From the NCBI RefSeq assembly GCF_018332695.1, contig NZ_BOQN01000028.1, positions 1 through 64,000 of the forward strand: 64,000 nt of DNA. Reading direction: 5' to 3'. This stretch comes from Paractinoplanes toevensis (GTDB taxonomy: Bacteria; Actinomycetota; Actinomycetes; Mycobacteriales; Micromonosporaceae). Within the stretch, counting starts at the first letter, position 1; the number at the start of each line of letters is the position of its first letter. A model generated the notes under the pieces. That model was given only the letters and a program-made list of their open reading frames with translations. It did no database searches and was not told the DNA's origin. This document shows, in pieces, positions 7,875-15,017 of the stretch. The translations under genes were made by a program, and so were the position numbers.

Positions 7875-8768
7875 ATGCGCTACCAGCAGCTTCAGCTTTT
7901 CGGCCGGCCGGCAACTGCTGCCATGCGTGATCGCACCAAAGCACGTAACTATTCGCCGGACAAAGAGCAGTTCCGCCGCGACCATGCGCGTCGCCGGCGG
8001 TGGGGACTCGAGCGACGCCACGCACGCAAGCTGTGCCGGTCGCGGGGCTGCTCGCGCCAGTGCGCCGAGCTGGGCCTGCACGATGAGGCCGAATCCGTCC
8101 CGCCACTGATCTGGCCGGCCGAGGCAACCTGCACCCGGCGACCATCACCGGCGAAGCCCAGCCACGATGCCGCGGCCGACGGCGACGGGTCGTCACACGA
8201 CCCGCAGCGGGCCGACCGGTCCGCCCGCACCGAGCAGGCGGCCCGCGCAGACCGGACCGAAACCGAACAAGTGGCTGTTCGGACCGCGCCCGCAAGTGGG
8301 GCAGATGCTGGCGTTCGGGCCGGGCCCGCCGATAGCGCAGACACCGGCGTTCGGACCGAGCCCACAAGTGGGGCAGATGCTGCTCAAAGTAGGCCTGTTC
8401 GGCAGGTCGGGGCAGCGGAGCTCGGCCTGCCCGGCCGCCGATCTCGCCCCGGGTGCCGGGCGCACGCGACCGGCCGGATGGACGGTGCAGGCCGCGTTGA
8501 GTCGGCGCGCCGCATCGAGCCGCCGGGCGGCATGGATCGGCGAGGCAGAACAAACAAGGCCGGCCGCCAGGTGCCGTCGCGCGGTCCGGGTCCGGTCGCG
8601 GCACGGCGCTTGCCCGGCCGGCGAGATCCGCCGGCGGCCGCATCGCCCGCGGCAGCATCGCTGGCGGCAGCATCGCCCGCAGCAGCATCGCTGGCCGCGG
8701 CATCACTGGCCGCGGCATCACTGGCGGTGGCATCGCCGTGTCACTGGCAGCGACCTCGCCGCGGTTGA
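7875..8768 (+). CDS. Hypothetical protein with basic N-terminal region and repeat-rich C-terminus
   Basis: 297-aa product of unknown function. ATG 7875 has GGGAG 9 bp upstream. Residues 1-80 are basic and look like a real domain (RDRTKARNYSPDKEQFRRDH, then LCRSRGCSRQCAELGLHD with three closely spaced Cys). I recall similar short proteins in Micromonosporaceae but cannot name a family. Beyond residue ~85 the sequence becomes low complexity: three 12-residue repeats (8278-8385) and six AAAS-type pentapeptides (8641-8730). Long ORFs also run on other frames and on the opposite strand here, so the true 3' extent is doubtful. The gene may have been extended by repeat growth or a frameshift. Confidence 0.5.
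   Translation: MRYQQLQLFGRPATAAMRDRTKARNYSPDKEQFRRDHARRRRWGLERRHARKLCRSRGCSRQCAELGLHDEAESVPPLIWPAEATCTRRPSPAKPSHDAAADGDGSSHDPQRADRSARTEQAARADRTETEQVAVRTAPASGADAGVRAGPADSADTGVRTEPTSGADAAQSRPVRQVGAAELGLPGRRSRPGCRAHATGRMDGAGRVESARRIEPPGGMDRRGRTNKAGRQVPSRGPGPVAARRLPGRRDPPAAASPAAASLAAASPAAASLAAASLAAASLAVASPCHWQRPRRG
8278..8385 (+). repeat. Three tandem 36-bp repeats
   Basis: Units at 8278-8313, 8314-8349 and 8350-8385 each begin GTTCGG and share most positions (unit 1 and unit 3 are closest). In the + frame they give 12-residue repeats of the type VRTAPASGADAG. On the opposite strand they read as CPTCG-containing repeats. Confidence 0.8.
8641..8730 (+). repeat. Six tandem 15-bp repeats (CATCGC-type units)
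   Basis: Units start at 8641, 8656, 8671, 8686, 8701 and 8716, each beginning CATC and ending GCAG or GCGG/GTGG, with alternate units resembling each other. In frame they encode PAAAS/LAAAS pentapeptides. This is a typical slippage-prone minisatellite. Confidence 0.85.
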
Positions 8769-9073
8769 CCTAGGGCCAGGACATCATCCAGGAAACGTTC
8801 ACCGGAGCATCAGCGAGCGCCGTCGAAAGGCCGAATAAATTTGCTGTTGAATCGGCTGGCGCTGCGCCCGAAGGCGGAGGGTTTAGCTCGCCCGGAAAGG
8901 AGGAAAGCGGAAGAATCCCCCCGGCGCAGCATCGTGCAGGAGCCTGATATCAGGTGGCAGCCGGAAATGCCCTCGCGTAAGCATTTTCTGACGCGTTCAC
9001 ATCGGCCTTAAAAGGGGTGCTCCTGGCCCATTTACTCGGTCGGCATCTGGGTCATCGCCGCGCACAGTCGGGC
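8769..9073. other. Non-coding stretch without recognised features
   Basis: The gap between the repeat-rich gene and the convergent P450 gene. It contains a strong purine-rich ribosome-binding-like motif (AAAGGAGG near 8898) but no suitably placed start codon with an open frame. It also has a small palindrome (CTGATATCAG near 8944). No tRNA, small RNA or mobile-element signature was seen. Confidence 0.4.
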
Positions 9074-9097
9074 GGGCGGCGGGCCGGGGCGCCGCCC
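9074..9097 (-). terminator. GC-rich hairpin after the P450 gene
   Basis: GGGCGGCG (9074-9081) pairs perfectly with CGCCGCCC (9090-9097), loop 8 nt, 3 bp beyond the P450 stop codon. No T-run follows, so termination is only plausible. Confidence 0.4.
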
Positions 9098-9100
9098 GGT

Positions 9101-10426
9101 TCAGTCGGCGGCTCGGGGCTGCTGCTGGTGGCGGCTCGCGACCGCCACCTTGAAACGCCTGCCCGGGTTCGGGCCGGGGGTGGCGGTTATCCGCAGTGGG
9201 CGGGTTGGCGGGGTGATGGTCAGGTGGCGGACCAGCATGGCCATGGTGGCTACGGCCAGGACCTCGGTCATGCCGGCGCCCAGGCACGTGTGGCTGCCCA
9301 CCGAGAACGGGGCGTAGACCGATGCTCGGCGGCCGGGCGCGAAATCCCGGTCGATGTCGAAGCGGCCCGGGTCGGGGAAGTGCTCGGGCAGTTGGTGCGG
9401 CACCGATGTGGCTACCAGGACGCGGTGGCCGGTTTCGATGCGGAAACCCGCGAAGTCAAAATCCTCGATCACCGTACGGGCTGAGCCGGGCGCCGGCGGG
9501 TACACCCGGAGCGTCTCCAGGACCAGGCCTCGTAGCGCCGGCATGTCTCGCAGCCTCGCGAAGTCGAGCCGGTCGCCGCCGTAGGCACTGTCCACCTCGG
9601 CGGTCACCCTCGCGTGCACCTCGGGGTGCTTCAGCAGCGCGTACAGCATGAAGCTGTAGAGGTACGCGACGGTGTTGATGCCGGCGAAGTAGCCCTGCAG
9701 CGCCATTCCCGCCCGTACCTCGATGGGGTAGGGGTTGCCGTTCTCGTCGGTCGCCGCGAGGGCCTTGTCGAGCAGGTCGGCCGGGCCGGCCTGAGGGTGG
9801 GTGGCGCGTTGTTCGAGCGCGGCGCGGGCGAACGCGTGGATCTCGGCGCGGGCGCGGCGGTAGGCCGGCCGTTTCAGAGCCACGGCCGGCCATTTGCCGG
9901 CGATGGTGACGTCGAGGACCAGCTCGAACGCCGACCGGAGGGTCTCGAACCGGGCCGCGGAGCTGGCGCCGGTGAAGGCGATGGACAGCTGGGCGGCGGC
10001 CAGCCGCTGGAAACGGTCGACCACCGGCAGCGCCGCCTGCCCGGCCCACTCTCCCAGCCGGCGTTCGGTCTCGGCGGCGACCTCGTCCCACCGGGCGGCC
10101 AGCAGGTCCCTCGACAGGCCGGTGGCCAGGACCTTGCGCAGGTGCCGGTGCGGGCGGCCACGCAGCACGTGCACCCGCATCCCGAACTCGCGGTTGAGGC
10201 CGCCGAAGCTCTCCTCGCTGGAGAACACCTCGTCGCCGTGTTCGAGCAGGAATCGGTTGGCCTGTTCGCCGGCCATGATGACGAACGCCTGGTTGAGCGC
10301 CCGGACCCGGAAGACCGGGCCCATCTCGCGGTGGGTGTCGACCAGGAACTGCTGGACGTCGCCCATCATCCGCAGGGCGTTGCCCAGCACGGGGAGGCCG
10401 GGTGCGGCCGGCGGACTCGGAGTCAT
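9101..10426 (-). CDS. Cytochrome P450
   Basis: 441-aa soluble haem monooxygenase. The haem-ligand loop is FSVGSHTCLG (Cys ~381), the K-helix ExxR is ETLR (~304), and the I-helix reads YFAGINTVAY (~246-255). The residue before the conserved Thr is Asn instead of the usual Asp/Glu, which can alter proton delivery or reaction type. There is no signal or membrane anchor. It lies 19 bp downstream of the IPP isomerase gene on the same strand and diverges from the prenyltransferase/tryptophanase pair. Oxidation of a prenylated indole is therefore the most economical proposal. CYP family number and substrate cannot be given from sequence alone. Confidence 0.93.
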   Translation of the reverse strand: MTPSPPAAPGLPVLGNALRMMGDVQQFLVDTHREMGPVFRVRALNQAFVIMAGEQANRFLLEHGDEVFSSEESFGGLNREFGMRVHVLRGRPHRHLRKVLATGLSRDLLAARWDEVAAETERRLGEWAGQAALPVVDRFQRLAAAQLSIAFTGASSAARFETLRSAFELVLDVTIAGKWPAVALKRPAYRRARAEIHAFARAALEQRATHPQAGPADLLDKALAATDENGNPYPIEVRAGMALQGYFAGINTVAYLYSFMLYALLKHPEVHARVTAEVDSAYGGDRLDFARLRDMPALRGLVLETLRVYPPAPGSARTVIEDFDFAGFRIETGHRVLVATSVPHQLPEHFPDPGRFDIDRDFAPGRRASVYAPFSVGSHTCLGAGMTEVLAVATMAMLVRHLTITPPTRPLRITATPGPNPGRRFKVAVASRHQQQPRAAD

Positions 10427-10445
10427 GCGTCCATTCTGGACCCTG

Positions 10446-11018
10446 TCAGAGGCGGGCGGCGGGTGGGAGATCGGCGATCGCGGCGGCCGGCCAGTTCCGC
10501 GGGAGCGGGCCGAGCCCGATCAGGGCCCGGGACTGCAGGCGGCACCACGGGGAGTAGGCGGGATTGTCGGCGTGCACGGTGGTCAGGAAACCGTCCCAGG
10601 GGATCCACCGGACGGCGGCCACCTCGGCGGGGTTGGGCCGCGGCTGCACGGACGCGATGGCGTAGAAGACCGGGCACATCTCGTTCTCCACCACACCGTC
10701 CAGCTCGGCGCGGTAGCGGAAGGCGGGCAGCACGAGGCGGATTTCGTCAAGTTCCAGGCCCAGTTCGTACGAGGCGCGCCGGGCGACCGCGGCGCTCATC
10801 GACTCGCCCTCCTGCGGGTGCCCGCAGACGCTGTTGGTCCAGATGCCCGGCCAGGTGTGTTTACTGATCGCCCGCTGGGTCAGCAGGAACCGCCCGGCGG
10901 TGTCGAAGACGTAGCAGGAGAAGGCGAGATGCAGCGGGGTGGTGTCGGTGTGGACGGTGCGTTTGTCCTGGCGTCCCCGGGCGTGGCCGTCCTCATCGAG
11001 CAGGATGACGTGTTCCAT
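10446..11018 (-). CDS. idi: Isopentenyl-diphosphate delta-isomerase, type I
   Basis: 190-aa Nudix-fold enzyme that interconverts IPP and DMAPP in the cytosol. The catalytic Cys motif is TNSVCGHP (Cys ~65) and the catalytic/metal Glu motif is ENEMCPVF (~111-118). The length is normal for bacterial type I enzymes. Start ATG 11018 is the first in frame. The neighbouring prenyltransferase uses DMAPP, so a dedicated isomerase here would raise the local donor supply. It is probably co-transcribed with the P450 just downstream. The shared 213-bp intergenic region with the prenyltransferase has two inverted repeats that could coordinate both arms. Confidence 0.95.
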   Translation of the reverse strand: MEHVILLDEDGHARGRQDKRTVHTDTTPLHLAFSCYVFDTAGRFLLTQRAISKHTWPGIWTNSVCGHPQEGESMSAAVARRASYELGLELDEIRLVLPAFRYRAELDGVVENEMCPVFYAIASVQPRPNPAEVAAVRWIPWDGFLTTVHADNPAYSPWCRLQSRALIGLGPLPRNWPAAAIADLPPAARL

Positions 11019-11110
11019 GGCATTTTCCCGTTTCCGCAGACCGTTGCGATGAGTGACTGACTCGCCGTGGTCAGTAGCTGTCGATCACCACGAAACGTAA
11101 GCGTCTATCA

Positions 11111-11123
11111 ATGCAAAATGCAT
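11111..11123. promoter_or_regulatory. Inverted repeat ATGCA-AAA-TGCAT in the divergent promoter region
   Basis: Perfect 5-bp half-sites with a 3-bp AT spacer in an otherwise GC-rich region, located between idi and the prenyltransferase gene. Candidate operator for a local or global regulator; no cognate regulator gene is adjacent. Confidence 0.4.
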
Positions 11124-11160
11124 TGTGATCCATGTCTCACTCGACTAAGCGTGATGGTCC

Positions 11161-11177
11161 ACTCACGATAGGTGAGT
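11161..11177. promoter_or_regulatory. Inverted repeat ACTCAC-N5-GTGAGT before the prenyltransferase
   Basis: Perfect 6-bp arms (11161-11166 and 11172-11177). The flanks repeat the motif GTGATCCA at ~11125 and ~11183. It lies 55-70 bp upstream of the prenyltransferase start and so could overlap its promoter. Confidence 0.4.
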
Positions 11178-11231
11178 CCCATGTGATCCACACCTGGCAG
11201 CGGTCCCCCCGCCGCAGAACAGGAAAACTCA

Positions 11232-12320
11232 ATGCGCCACTTCTCGGTCCTGGAGCATCTGGCCGGGCAGCTGAATCCACTGTGTCGGGTCCTCGACCTG
11301 GACCCGACCACTCCCCTGGACCTCCTGGCCGGACTGCTCGGGCCGCACGGCGCACGCTCGCTCGCCGACCCGCCGGCCTGGCCCTCGGACATCGCCGACG
11401 ACCACTCACCGGTCGAGTTCTCCATCGCCTTCAACCACACCGAACCCCCGGCCCTGCGCCTGCTCGCCGAGGTGCCGGGCGTTCCGCCCGGGATCGACAC
11501 CAACACCCGGGCGGCGTACGCGTTCCTGGCCGACAATGCTGCCCGGTTCGGTCTCGCCACCGAACGACTCGACGCGGTCCGGGACGTGTTCGCCACGACC
11601 CAGCCGGCCGGCAATTTCGCGCTGTGGTGCTCGCTGGTGTTCCGGCACGGGCGGGATCCCGAGTTCAAGGTGTACTTCAACCCCGAGGTGGCCGGCGTCG
11701 ACCGGGCCCCGGAACTGGTCGAGGAGGCGCTGGGCCGGCTCGGTCTCGGCGACTCGTACCGAACGATGCTGGCCCGCTCGATCCGCCCCGGCGAGCTGGG
11801 CCGCCGCGACCGGCTGGCGTTCTTCGCCCTCGACCTGCACGACGGCCCGCAGGCCCGGGTGAAGCTGTACGTCAGCCATTACGACGCCGACGCGGCCGAC
11901 GCGGCCCGCGCCGCCACCGTGGTGGACGGTGTCGACCCGGACGAGGTCGCCGAGTTCTGCCTGGCCGCCGGCGGCGGGAGCCGGTTCGGTGGACGGCCGC
12001 TGGTCGGCAGCTACACGCTGGCCGGCGGTGCCGACCGGCCGGTCGGCTACAGCGTCTACGTGCCGATCCGCGACTACGTCGACGACGACCTGCAGGCCCG
12101 CGAGCGGGTGGCGGCCCTGCTCGCCCGGCACGGGTTCAGCACCGCGCCGCTGCACCGGTCCATCGCCGCGGTGTCCCGCCGCCCGCTCGCCGCCGGCGTC
12201 GGGCTGATCGCGCACGTGTCGCTACGCCTCGGGCCGCCCCGGCCGGGCGTCACGGTCTACCTGTCCGCCGAGGCGTACGAGGTTGCCCAGCCCCGCTCGG
12301 TCTGGATCCCCGCCGCCTGA
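11232..12320 (+). CDS. ABBA-fold aromatic (tryptophan/indole) prenyltransferase, bacterial DMATS type
   Basis: 362-aa cytosolic enzyme resembling bacterial dimethylallyltryptophan synthases (IptA, CymD, SCO7467 class). These transfer a dimethylallyl group from DMAPP to a ring position of L-tryptophan without an Asp-rich motif. Typical features are VEFSIAFNHTEPPALRLL early on, the Asn/Lys/Tyr strands (FKVYFNPEV, ARVKLYVSHYDAD) and the late SYTLAGG...VGYSVYVPIRDYV region. Start ATG 11232 has AGGA 8 bp upstream. The tryptophanase-like gene follows after 16 bp, which mirrors the known IptA-IptB pairing. Regiospecificity (C5, C6, C7 or N1) cannot be decided from sequence. Confidence 0.88.
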   Translation: MRHFSVLEHLAGQLNPLCRVLDLDPTTPLDLLAGLLGPHGARSLADPPAWPSDIADDHSPVEFSIAFNHTEPPALRLLAEVPGVPPGIDTNTRAAYAFLADNAARFGLATERLDAVRDVFATTQPAGNFALWCSLVFRHGRDPEFKVYFNPEVAGVDRAPELVEEALGRLGLGDSYRTMLARSIRPGELGRRDRLAFFALDLHDGPQARVKLYVSHYDADAADAARAATVVDGVDPDEVAEFCLAAGGGSRFGGRPLVGSYTLAGGADRPVGYSVYVPIRDYVDDDLQARERVAALLARHGFSTAPLHRSIAAVSRRPLAAGVGLIAHVSLRLGPPRPGVTVYLSAEAYEVAQPRSVWIPAA

Positions 12321-12336
12321 ACCGTTAGGAGTCACC

Positions 12337-13707
12337 GTGTCGCTGCCCCCGTACCGAATCAAGGTGGTCGAGCCCATCCCGTTCCTCAGCCCCGAGGAGC
12401 GGGCCGCCGCGCTCGGCGCCGCCGGTTACAACCCGTTCAACCTGCGGGCCGACCAGATCACCATCGACCTGCTCTCCGACTCGGGCACCGGGGCCACCTC
12501 GGCGGCCCAGGAGGCGGCCGCCGCGGTCGGCGACGAGTCGTACGCCGGCGCCCGTTCCTGGTTCCGGTTCCTCGACGAGGCGGCCGCCCTGACCGGTTAC
12601 CCGCACATCCTGCCGGTGCACCAGGGCCGGGCCGGCGAGCGCATCCTGTTCGGCACGCTGCTGCGGCCGGGCCAGATCTGCGTCAGCAACACCCACTTCG
12701 ACACCACCCACGCCAATGTGGAGCTATCCGGCGCCGAGGCCCGCGACCTGCCCTGCGCCGAGGCGCTCGACCTGGACAGCCACGAGCCGTTCAAGGGCAA
12801 CATCGACGTGGCCGCCCTGGCCGAGCTGCTGGCCGGGCCGGACGGGGAACGCGTCGGCCTGGTGCTGATGACCATCACCAACAACGGGCTCGGCGCCCAG
12901 CCGGTCTCGATGGCCAACCTCCAGGCCGTGCACGCGCTCTGCCGGCAGCACGGTGTCCCGTTCTTCCTGGACGCGGCCCGCTTCGCGGAGAACGCGTGGC
13001 TGGTCCGTGAGCGCGAGCCGGAATACCACGACCGGACGCCACGGGAGATCGCCCGGGAGGCGTTCGACCTGGCCGACGGCTGCGTGATCAGCCTCAAGAA
13101 GGACGGCCTGGCCAGCATCGGCGGGTGCATCGGCCTGCGCGACGACGACCTGCACGCCCGCTGCGAGGCCAACCTCATCGCCACCGAGGGCTTCTCGACG
13201 TACGGCGGACTGGCCGGGCACGACCTGGAACGGCTCGCCGTCGGGCTGCGCGAGGTGGTCGATCCGGCGTACCTCTCGGCTCGTGCCGCCGCGACCACCC
13301 ACCTGGCGCAACTGATCAACGAGGCCGGGGTGGACACCGTCCAGCCGGCCGGCATCCACGCGCTGTACCTCAACGCCGGTCGCCTGCTGCCGCACCTGTC
13401 CCCGGCCGAGTTCCCCGGGCACTCGCTCGGCTGCCAGCTCTTCCTGGACGGCGGGGTGCGCTGCGCCGAGCTCGGCTCGCTCTACCTGGGCACCATGGAC
13501 GAACAGCACCGGCTGGTCACGCCGGCGCCGTTCGAACTGGTCCGGCTGGCCATCCCGCGCCGGGTCTACAGCCAGGAGCACTTCGAGTACGTGGCGGAGA
13601 CGCTGGCCGGGATCGCCAAGGACCCGGAGCGGATCACCGGTTACCGGATCGTGTCGACCCCGCCCATCCTGCGGCACTTCAAGGTCAGGCTGGAGCCTTT
13701 GCGGTGA
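12337..13707 (+). CDS. Tryptophanase / beta-eliminating lyase family (PLP)
   Basis: 456-aa fold-type I PLP enzyme of the TnaA/tyrosine-phenol-lyase family. The PLP-lysine motif is ISLKKDGLASIGG (Lys ~254/255). Substrate-side motifs YAGARSWF and HQGRAGERI are in their usual positions, and the cofactor aspartate lies in FFLDAARFAENA. It should release indole, pyruvate and ammonia from tryptophan or its prenylated form. Next to a DMATS gene, prenyltryptophan is the likely substrate. GTG 12337 is chosen for TAGGAG 7 bp upstream; an in-frame upstream GTG lies inside the previous gene. The 3' end overlaps the convergent cvnD by 23 bp. Confidence 0.92.
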   Translation: MSLPPYRIKVVEPIPFLSPEERAAALGAAGYNPFNLRADQITIDLLSDSGTGATSAAQEAAAAVGDESYAGARSWFRFLDEAAALTGYPHILPVHQGRAGERILFGTLLRPGQICVSNTHFDTTHANVELSGAEARDLPCAEALDLDSHEPFKGNIDVAALAELLAGPDGERVGLVLMTITNNGLGAQPVSMANLQAVHALCRQHGVPFFLDAARFAENAWLVREREPEYHDRTPREIAREAFDLADGCVISLKKDGLASIGGCIGLRDDDLHARCEANLIATEGFSTYGGLAGHDLERLAVGLREVVDPAYLSARAAATTHLAQLINEAGVDTVQPAGIHALYLNAGRLLPHLSPAEFPGHSLGCQLFLDGGVRCAELGSLYLGTMDEQHRLVTPAPFELVRLAIPRRVYSQEHFEYVAETLAGIAKDPERITGYRIVSTPPILRHFKVRLEPLR

Positions 13708-14245
13708 TCCGGGACATGGCGTGCCGGACCAGGGTGACCAGCGCGAGCTTGCTGGACGGCCGGTCCCGCGCGTCGCACCAGACCAGCGGCACCCGCGGGT
13801 CGAGCTCCAGCGCGCCGCGGATCTCCTCCTCGGTGTAGGCACACTCGCCGAAGAACCGGTTGACCGCGGTGACGAACGGGATGCCCCGCCGCTCGAAGTA
13901 GTCGACGGCGGGGAAGCTGGAGTCCAGCCGGCGGGTGTCGACCAGCACGATCGCGCCGACCGCGCCCTGGGCCAGCTCGTCCCACATGAACCAGAACCGG
14001 TCCTGCCCGGGCGTGCCGAACAGGTACAGCACCACGTCCGGGCTGATCGTGATGCGCCCGAAGTCCAGCGCCACGGTGGTGGTCGTCTTGCCCTCCACCC
14101 CGGTGATGTCGTCCACCCCGATGCTGGCCTCGGTCAGGATCTCCTCCGTGGTCAGCGGCGGGATCTCGCTCACCGAGGCCACCAGCGTCGTCTTGCCGGT
14201 GCCGAAGCCGCCGGCCACGACGATCTTGACCGATGTACGGTCCAC
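13685..14245 (-). CDS. cvnD: Conservon GTP/ATP-binding protein CvnD
   Basis: 186-aa Ras-like small GTPase of the conservon (Cvn) signalling systems of actinomycetes. The P-loop is GGFGTGKTT (residues ~12-20), switch II is FGTPGQDRFWFMW, and the base-recognition area is VNRFFG in place of a standard NKxD. GTG 14245 is preceded by GGAGG and the gene lies 9 bp after cvnC. It is the last gene of cvnA-B-C-D. By family precedent it acts as the membrane-associated output GTPase, cycling with the CvnA kinase-like protein and the CvnB roadblock protein. Downstream effectors are unknown. Confidence 0.95.
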   Translation of the reverse strand: MDRTSVKIVVAGGFGTGKTTLVASVSEIPPLTTEEILTEASIGVDDITGVEGKTTTTVALDFGRITISPDVVLYLFGTPGQDRFWFMWDELAQGAVGAIVLVDTRRLDSSFPAVDYFERRGIPFVTAVNRFFGECAYTEEEIRGALELDPRVPLVWCDARDRPSSKLALVTLVRHAMSRITAKAPA

Positions 14246-14254
14246 GTGTCCTCC

Positions 14255-14620
14255 TTACAACCGTTCCAGGCCGGCGAGCACCGAGTCGAGCAGGTGCAGG
14301 TCGATGATTTTCTGCTGTGCCGGCGAGCCAACGCCGAGATAACCCTGCTCGACCAGTACGTCGACCATCACCTTGGTGATCGCCAGCGGCAGGTGCAGGT
14401 AGGCGCCGATCTCGGCGACCGACATCCAGTTCGCGCACCGGTTCACGATCTCGACGTACTCCGGTTCGAGCCGGCGGGTGTCCACCGCCAGCGCCACCAC
14501 CTGGGTGGCCAGGTCGAGAGTGGAGTCACGCGGTGCGGTGCGGCCGTTCACCAGGACGTACAACGGCACGAACCGGCCCGCGGCTGACTCGTCGTCGCCG
14601 TCCCAGGTATCAAACGTCAT
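14255..14620 (-). CDS. cvnC: Conservon protein CvnC (DUF742)
   Basis: 121-aa DUF742 protein. It has the family core RFVPLYVLVNGRT, then the winged-helix-like segment CANWMSVAEIGAYLHLPLAITKVMVDVLVEQGYL, and ends in IIDLHLLDSVLAGLERL. ATG 14620 (MTFDTW) is chosen because it overlaps the cvnB stop by 11 bp; an in-frame start 18 bp upstream is possible. In characterised conservons CvnC acts with CvnB between CvnA and the GTPase CvnD. No enzymatic residues are expected. Confidence 0.93.
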   Translation of the reverse strand: MTFDTWDGDDESAAGRFVPLYVLVNGRTAPRDSTLDLATQVVALAVDTRRLEPEYVEIVNRCANWMSVAEIGAYLHLPLAITKVMVDVLVEQGYLGVGSPAQQKIIDLHLLDSVLAGLERL

Positions 14621-15017
14621 GGGCCGCCACCCGGGCACCGGTGCCCAGATATTCGCCGATGCGGGTGACGAGGCGGCTCACCTCGTACGCCACCAGGCCC
14701 ATGTCGACGTCCTCCTCGCACAGGACGGCCAGTCGCGCGTTCTGCCCGGCCGCCGCGATGAACAGGGTGCGGTCGCCGTACTCGATGACGACCTGGTGGA
14801 CCGGGCCGCTATCGAAGCGGCGCCCGGTGCCGGCGGCCACGCTGTACATCGAGGACGCACCGGCGGCGAGGATCTCGGCCAGGTCCTGGGACATGAACGT
14901 CGACTTCTGGATGATCAGGCCGTCGGTGGAGAGCACCACGACCGACACGACGTGCGGGACCTCGACGAGGTCGTCCAGCATCCAGGGCAGGTCGGTGGAG
15001 GCAGTCGGATTGGTCAC
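14610..15017 (-). CDS. cvnB: Conservon roadblock/LC7-domain protein CvnB
   Basis: 135-aa roadblock/LC7 protein of the MglB-like group, which regulates small GTPases. Family pattern: VPHVVSVVVLSTDGLIIQKS, then LAEILAAGASSMYSVA and VIEYGDRTLFIAAAGQNARLAVL. GTG 15017 overlaps the cvnA stop (GTGA) and the 3' end overlaps cvnC, so the module is translationally coupled. It likely forms a homodimer that binds CvnD and modulates its GTPase cycle. Confidence 0.95.
   Translation of the reverse strand: MTNPTASTDLPWMLDDLVEVPHVVSVVVLSTDGLIIQKSTFMSQDLAEILAAGASSMYSVAAGTGRRFDSGPVHQVVIEYGDRTLFIAAAGQNARLAVLCEEDVDMGLVAYEVSRLVTRIGEYLGTGARVAAHDV

Noticed and set aside
8193..8465. Minus-strand frame with repeated CPTCG (zinc-ribbon-like) motifs
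   Set aside because: Not listed as a gene: the motifs arise from the 36-bp DNA repeats, the start has no ribosome-binding site, and the + strand N-terminal domain looks real. Kept as an open question in the findings.
8641..8730. CRISPR-like array
   Set aside because: Units are 15 bp and contiguous with no spacers; it is a tandem repeat in coding sequence.
9101..10426. P450 as the cvnE member of the neighbouring conservon
   Set aside because: It is separated from cvnA-D by three genes, two of them on the other strand, and directly follows idi; membership in the prenylindole locus is more economical.
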